A stretch of DNA of 48,085 nucleotides from the NCBI GenBank assembly GCA_004297625.1, contig SCTY01000074.1, positions 1-48,085 of the forward strand. The letters are read 5' to 3'. The translations under genes were made by a program, and so were the position numbers. The notes under the pieces are model-generated. The model ran no database searches, had not been told where the DNA came from, and saw only the letters and a program-made list of their open reading frames with translations. The DNA comes from Betaproteobacteria bacterium (GTDB taxonomy: Bacteria; Pseudomonadota; Gammaproteobacteria; Burkholderiales; SG8-39). Below, piece after piece: positions 45,202 to 48,085 of this stretch; the first letter of the stretch is position 1; each line of letters opens with the position of its first letter.

Positions 45202-46584
45202 ATGCCCAAATCCTTCGATGCGATCGTCATCGGCACCGGCCAGGCCGGGCCCGCCCTCGCCGCGCGCCTCTCGAGCGCCGGCATGCAAGTCGCCGTAATC
45301 GAGAAAGCGAAGTTCGGCGGCACCTGCGTAAACAACGGCTGCACGCCGACCAAGACGCTGATCGCAAGCGCGTACGCCGCGCACCTCGCTTACCGCGTAG
45401 CCGATTACGGCGTGGAGATTCCCGGGGCGCCGCGCGTGGACATGAAGCGCGTCAAGGCGCGCAAGGACGCGGTGGTCGCCAACTTCACGACGGGCGTCGA
45501 GAAATGGATGCGCGGCCTCAAGAACACGACGGTGATCCACGGCCACGCGCGCTTCGTTTCCGAGAAAGTCATTAATGTGGAAAACCAAGAGCTCACCGCC
45601 GACAAGATCTTCCTCGACGTCGGCGGCCGTCCGCTGGTGCCCAAGATGCCGGGGCTCGACGCCGTTTCCTACCTCACCAACGTGTCGATCATGGACGTCG
45701 ACTTCGCGCCCGAGCACCTGCTCGTCGTCGGCGGCAGCTACGTCGGGCTCGAGTTCGCGCAGATGTACCGCCGCTTCGGCGCGCGCGTCACGGTGATCGA
45801 GATGGGAGCGCGGCTCATCAGCCGCGAGGACGAGGACGTTTCCGCGGAAATAAAGAAGATCCTCGAGGACGAGGGCATCGAAGTCCGCCTCAACGCCGAA
45901 TGCCTCTCCGCGTCGAAGGAAGGCGGCGGCGTCTCGCTGGGGCTGGGCTGCAAGGAAGGCGCGCCGCGCGCGAGCGGCTCGCATCTGCTGCTCGCCGTCG
46001 GGCGCGTGCCGAACACCGGCGACCTCGGCCTGGAAGCCGCCGGCATCAAGACCGACAAGCGCGGCTACATCGAGGTCGACGAAGCGCTGCGCACCACCAA
46101 CCCGAACGTCTGGGCGCTCGGCGACTGCAACGGCAAGGGCGCCTTCACGCACACCGCCTACAACGACTACGAGATCGTCGCCGACAACCTGCTTGCCGAC
46201 GCCGGCCGCAAATGGACCGACCGCGTGATGTGCTACGCGCTCTACACCGACCCGCCGTTGGGCCGTGTGGGCATGAGCGAAGACGAAATACGCAAGAAGA
46301 ACTTGAAAGCGCTCGTCGGCAAGCGGCCGATGACGCGCGTGTCGCGCGCGGTCGAGAAAGGCGAAACCAAGGGCTTCCTCAAGATCCACGTCGAGGAAGG
46401 CTCGCAGCGCATCCTCGGCGCGGCGCTATTGGGCACGAGCGCCGACGAGGCGGTGCACTCGCTCATCGACGCCGTGTACGCGAAAACGCCCTACCCCGAG
46501 TTCCAGCGCCGCGTGCGCATCCACCCGAACGTGAGCGAGCTCCTGCCCACGGTGCTGGAAAACCTGAAGCCGCTTACTGCTTGA
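45202..46584 (+). CDS. Pyridine nucleotide-disulfide oxidoreductase, mercuric reductase-like
   Basis: A 460-residue class I flavoprotein disulfide reductase: FAD-binding IVIGTGQAGPALA (GxGxxG at 11-16), redox-active C42-x4-C47 (GGTCVNNGCTPTKT), NAD(P)-binding VVGGSYVGLEFAQMYRRFG, second FAD motif VWALGDCNGKGAFTHTA, and dimer-interface HPNVSE at the end. The family includes mercuric reductase, lipoamide dehydrogenase and uncharacterised members; there is no heavy-metal N-terminal domain and no vicinal C-terminal cysteine pair, so mercury reduction is unlikely. TATATT at 45193-45198 lies three bases before the ATG. The stop overlaps the convergent BON lipoprotein gene by 11 bases. Confidence 0.88.
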   Translation: MPKSFDAIVIGTGQAGPALAARLSSAGMQVAVIEKAKFGGTCVNNGCTPTKTLIASAYAAHLAYRVADYGVEIPGAPRVDMKRVKARKDAVVANFTTGVEKWMRGLKNTTVIHGHARFVSEKVINVENQELTADKIFLDVGGRPLVPKMPGLDAVSYLTNVSIMDVDFAPEHLLVVGGSYVGLEFAQMYRRFGARVTVIEMGARLISREDEDVSAEIKKILEDEGIEVRLNAECLSASKEGGGVSLGLGCKEGAPRASGSHLLLAVGRVPNTGDLGLEAAGIKTDKRGYIEVDEALRTTNPNVWALGDCNGKGAFTHTAYNDYEIVADNLLADAGRKWTDRVMCYALYTDPPLGRVGMSEDEIRKKNLKALVGKRPMTRVSRAVEKGETKGFLKIHVEEGSQRILGAALLGTSADEAVHSLIDAVYAKTPYPEFQRRVRIHPNVSELLPTVLENLKPLTA

Positions 46585-46891
46585 TCTTCAGCTCGTTCCT
46601 GACCGACCTGACGCCGCTCACGTTGCGCGCGACCTCCGCGGCCTTCGCCATTTCGGCGCGCGTCTTCACCGAGCCGGTGAGATGGACCACCTTGTCCTCC
46701 GTGGCGACGCCGATGTCGAAGAGCTTGAGCGAGGGCTCGTTGAAGATCGCCGTCTTCACCTTGGTGGTGATCGCCGCGTCGTCGATGTAGGCGCCGGCGC
46801 TGCTCTGCTTCTCGCCTTCGGACGCGCAGCCGGCAAGCGCGAGCAGCGCGGCGGCGGCGATAAGGACAGTGGCCCGCTTGATCGATTTCAT
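46574..46891 (-). CDS. BON-domain lipoprotein (OsmY-like)
   Basis: A 105-residue lipoprotein: signal MKSIKRATVLIAAAALLALA ending in lipobox LAGC, then one BON domain (DDAAITTKVKTAIFNEPSLKLFDIGVATEDKVVHLTGSVKTRAEMAKAAEVARNVSGVRSVRNELKI). BON domains bind membranes and are found in OsmY and DolP. ATG at 46891 is preceded by GGAGGG at eight-base spacing. Divergent from the FKBP gene. Confidence 0.9.
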   Translation of the reverse strand: MKSIKRATVLIAAAALLALAGCASEGEKQSSAGAYIDDAAITTKVKTAIFNEPSLKLFDIGVATEDKVVHLTGSVKTRAEMAKAAEVARNVSGVRSVRNELKIKQ

Positions 46892-47002
46892 TTCGTAGTC
46901 CCTCCTTGGGACGCGGATTCTGCCATCGCGCCGGCTCTCTCCTCGAGGGAATACTTCCGGGATTTCCGCGGTTTCGCGCGTCAAGCGCGTAGAATGCCCG
47001 GC

Positions 47003-47374
47003 ATGGAAGAAAATTCTGCAACGACCCAGACACCCTACGATTTCATCCCGAGCGCCCTCGTGATCGAGGATGTCACCGTCGGCAGCGGCGCGCGCGCCCA
47101 GCGCGGCGACGACATCATCGTGCACTACGTCGGCAGGCTGCTCGACGGCCAGCAGTTCGACTCGAGCCGCAGCCGCGAGGACCCGCTCGACTTCGCGCTC
47201 GGCGCGGGCGACGTCATCAAGGGCCTCGACCAGGGCGTGCAGGGGATGCGCGTGGGCGGCGTACGCAAGCTCACCATTCCCGCGGCGCTCGCGTACGGCG
47301 AGCACGGCTGCGGCGGCGTCATCCCGCCCAACGCAACGCTCGTCTTCGACGTGGAGCTGCTGGAAATCGCCTGA
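47003..47374 (+). CDS. FKBP-type peptidyl-prolyl cis-trans isomerase
   Basis: A 123-residue single-domain FKBP: VGSGARAQRGDDIIVHYVGRLLDGQQFDSS, DPLDFALGAGDVIKGLDQGVQGMRVGGVRKLTIPAALAYGEHG and IPPNATLVFDVELLEIA carry the canonical active-site aromatic/acidic residues. No signal peptide, so cytoplasmic. ATG at 47003 is preferred because TAGAAT lies at 46990-46995; the in-frame ATG at 46994 would overlap that hexamer. The stop is followed at once by a repeat. Confidence 0.93.
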   Translation: MEENSATTQTPYDFIPSALVIEDVTVGSGARAQRGDDIIVHYVGRLLDGQQFDSSRSREDPLDFALGAGDVIKGLDQGVQGMRVGGVRKLTIPAALAYGEHGCGGVIPPNATLVFDVELLEIA

Positions 47375-47376
47375 CG

Positions 47377-47420
47377 GCCCCCTGACAAGGGAGCGGGAGC
47401 CTGCAAGGCGAACGGGGGTT
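47377..47420. repeat. CCCCCTGACAAGGG-type repeat between FKBP and the last gene
   Basis: GGCCCCCTGACAAGGGAGCGGGAGCC and the GGCGAACGGGGGTT end are a variant of the copy at 44413-44461. It lies between the FKBP stop (47372-47374) and the minus-strand TAG stop at 47421, filling the convergent gap with no spare bases. Confidence 0.8.
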
Positions 47421-47897
47421 CTAGCTCGCGACGACGCGGGCGACGAACGCCACCACCTCGTCCTCGACGAGCTGCGGGGTGATGCGCTCCAGGCCGTAGG
47501 CGCCTTTCGCGCCCGCCATCCCGCCCGCATTCGACGCCTCCCCGGAGTTGATCCACACGGTGCGGTTGTAGTGCCGGGTGACGATCGACAGGGTGTGCTG
47601 GTCCTCGTGCAGCGGCGCCTTGGTCCCCGAGGCGACAACGCGCATCGAAATCCCCGCCTCGCAGATCCCGCCGGCGGCGCCGGCGACGAACTCCTGCTCG
47701 CTGATGCTGTAGCGGTGGCCGCGCTCCTCGAGCAACGCGCCGGCCGCCGCGAACACCGGCCGGATCACGCCACGCCGCAGCTCGGCAAAGTCGCGCAGGA
47801 ACTGCGCCTCGTCGTCTTTCGCCCGCTTCTCGCGCTCCGATTCGGCGCGGCGCCGAGCGTCGTACTCGTCGAGGAGCCGAGTGAGCGTCTCTCGCAT
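47421..47897 (-). CDS. Hypothetical protein (158 aa)
   Basis: I do not recognise a family. The protein begins with a charged helix (TRLLDEYDARRRAESEREKRAKDDEAQFLRDF), then a mixed domain with HRYSISEQEFVAGAAGGICEAG and TRHYNRTVWINSGEASNAGG. No signal peptide. ATG 47897 is preceded by GGGGA at five-base spacing; ATG 47909 is possible. It lies about 50 bases downstream of the group II intron 3' end on the same strand. Confidence 0.6.
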   Translation of the reverse strand: MRETLTRLLDEYDARRRAESEREKRAKDDEAQFLRDFAELRRGVIRPVFAAAGALLEERGHRYSISEQEFVAGAAGGICEAGISMRVVASGTKAPLHEDQHTLSIVTRHYNRTVWINSGEASNAGGMAGAKGAYGLERITPQLVEDEVVAFVARVVAS

Positions 47898-47949
47898 GTG
47901 ATTCCCCATGGCGCCATTGTGCGCCATCCCGCCTTCGCGCACCGGAGGC

Positions 47950-48085
47950 AGCGGGTAGGAGGCGAGGTTACCCCCGCCGTCCTCCCACACCACCGGACGT
48001 GCGGTTCCGCATCCGGCGGTTCATGAAGCACGCTGGAGACGCTGCACCGTATCGAGCAGCGACACCAGTCCCAGGGAATCGAACC
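47950..48085 (-). mobile_element. 3' end of a group II intron (domains V and VI), cut by the window edge
   Basis: On the minus strand, 48020-47989 folds as a two-part hairpin: ACCGCCGGA pairs with TCCGGTGGT around a smaller stem TGCGG/CCGCA, the shape of intron domain V. Next, 47986-47953 forms GGGAGG...CCTACCC, where the A at 47956 bulges from an otherwise paired stem, as the branch-point A of domain VI. The intron end should fall a few bases later, near 47947-47950. The 5' part is outside the window; a truncated fragment is possible. Confidence 0.55.
48021..48085 (-). CDS. C-terminal end of a probable group II intron-encoded protein (partial)
   Basis: The open frame entering from the right edge reads FDSLGLVSLLDTVQRLQRAS and stops with TGA directly before the domain V-like hairpin, where intron maturase/reverse transcriptase genes usually end. 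Too short to confirm by sequence; it rests on the adjacent structure. Confidence 0.4.
   Translation of the reverse strand, partial: FDSLGLVSLLDTVQRLQRAS

Noticed and set aside
45202..46584. Mercury-resistance gene (merA)
   Set aside because: No heavy-metal N-terminal domain, no C-terminal cysteine pair and no mer neighbours; only the general flavoprotein family is supported.

Overview
The window is a dense, high-GC, mostly housekeeping stretch from what looks like a betaproteobacterium. The case rests on gene order (pcnB-folK-deoxynucleoside kinase-panC; queA-tgt-yajC-secD-secF; nudJ-mnmA), a second long-form IF-1 gene standing alone, and codon and base composition. No rRNA, CRISPR array or prophage was seen. 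Taxonomy below class is not claimed.

The most interesting region is 4.5-10.2 kb. A crotonase-fold gene that matches the DSF synthase RpfF (both catalytic glutamates kept) faces, convergently, an operon encoding an RpfG-type HD-GYP response regulator, an RpfC-type hybrid sensor kinase and an alpha/beta hydrolase. This is a complete diffusible-signal-factor (cis-2-unsaturated fatty acid) quorum-sensing and cyclic-di-GMP module with the rpfF-versus-rpfGC convergent layout known from Xanthomonas. It differs in having a serine hydrolase co-directional with rpfC, an additional degenerate receiver inside RpfC, and no rpfB or rpfH in the window.

Layout: 0-4.2 kb, an outer-membrane-barrel C-terminus, a HAD phosphatase, RNA polyadenylation and folate/deoxynucleotide/pantothenate genes. 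4.2-10.2 kb, the DSF module. 10.2-15.6 kb, tRNA-Leu(CAA), queuosine genes and the Sec accessory complex YajC-SecDF. 15.6-24.1 kb, a membrane spermidine-synthase-like protein, purB, a uracil-DNA glycosylase-like gene, a GST, mnmA, nudJ-like, a class I aminotransferase and corA. 24-28 kb, a beta-alanine:pyruvate-type transaminase behind a TumE/TumA-like toxin-antitoxin pair, then nadE. 28-33.6 kb, proteostasis: secreted YqgE-like protein, M48 lipoprotein protease, lon, hsp20, infA. 33.6-40.6 kb, a LysR regulator with two divergent small genes, a secreted hydrolase, gshA, an M20 peptidase, DUF1643 and a VapBC-type pair. 40.6-48 kb, a UvrD-like helicase, HNH nuclease, ABC-F ATPase, pyridine nucleotide-disulfide oxidoreductase, BON lipoprotein, FKBP isomerase, a hypothetical gene, and at the right edge the 3' end of what looks like a group II intron.

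Two genome-scale habits show through. First, short palindromic repeats (GGGGTCAGAG-type, GGGGTCTGTCCC-type and CCCCCTGACAAGGG-type) fill the gaps between convergent genes almost exactly from stop codon to stop codon; one copy is inserted in frame in the ABC-F gene. Second, many genes have a TATAAT-like hexamer only 3-11 bases before the start codon and no Shine-Dalgarno, suggesting leaderless or near-leaderless transcripts, and some divergent pairs share a symmetrical -10 element.
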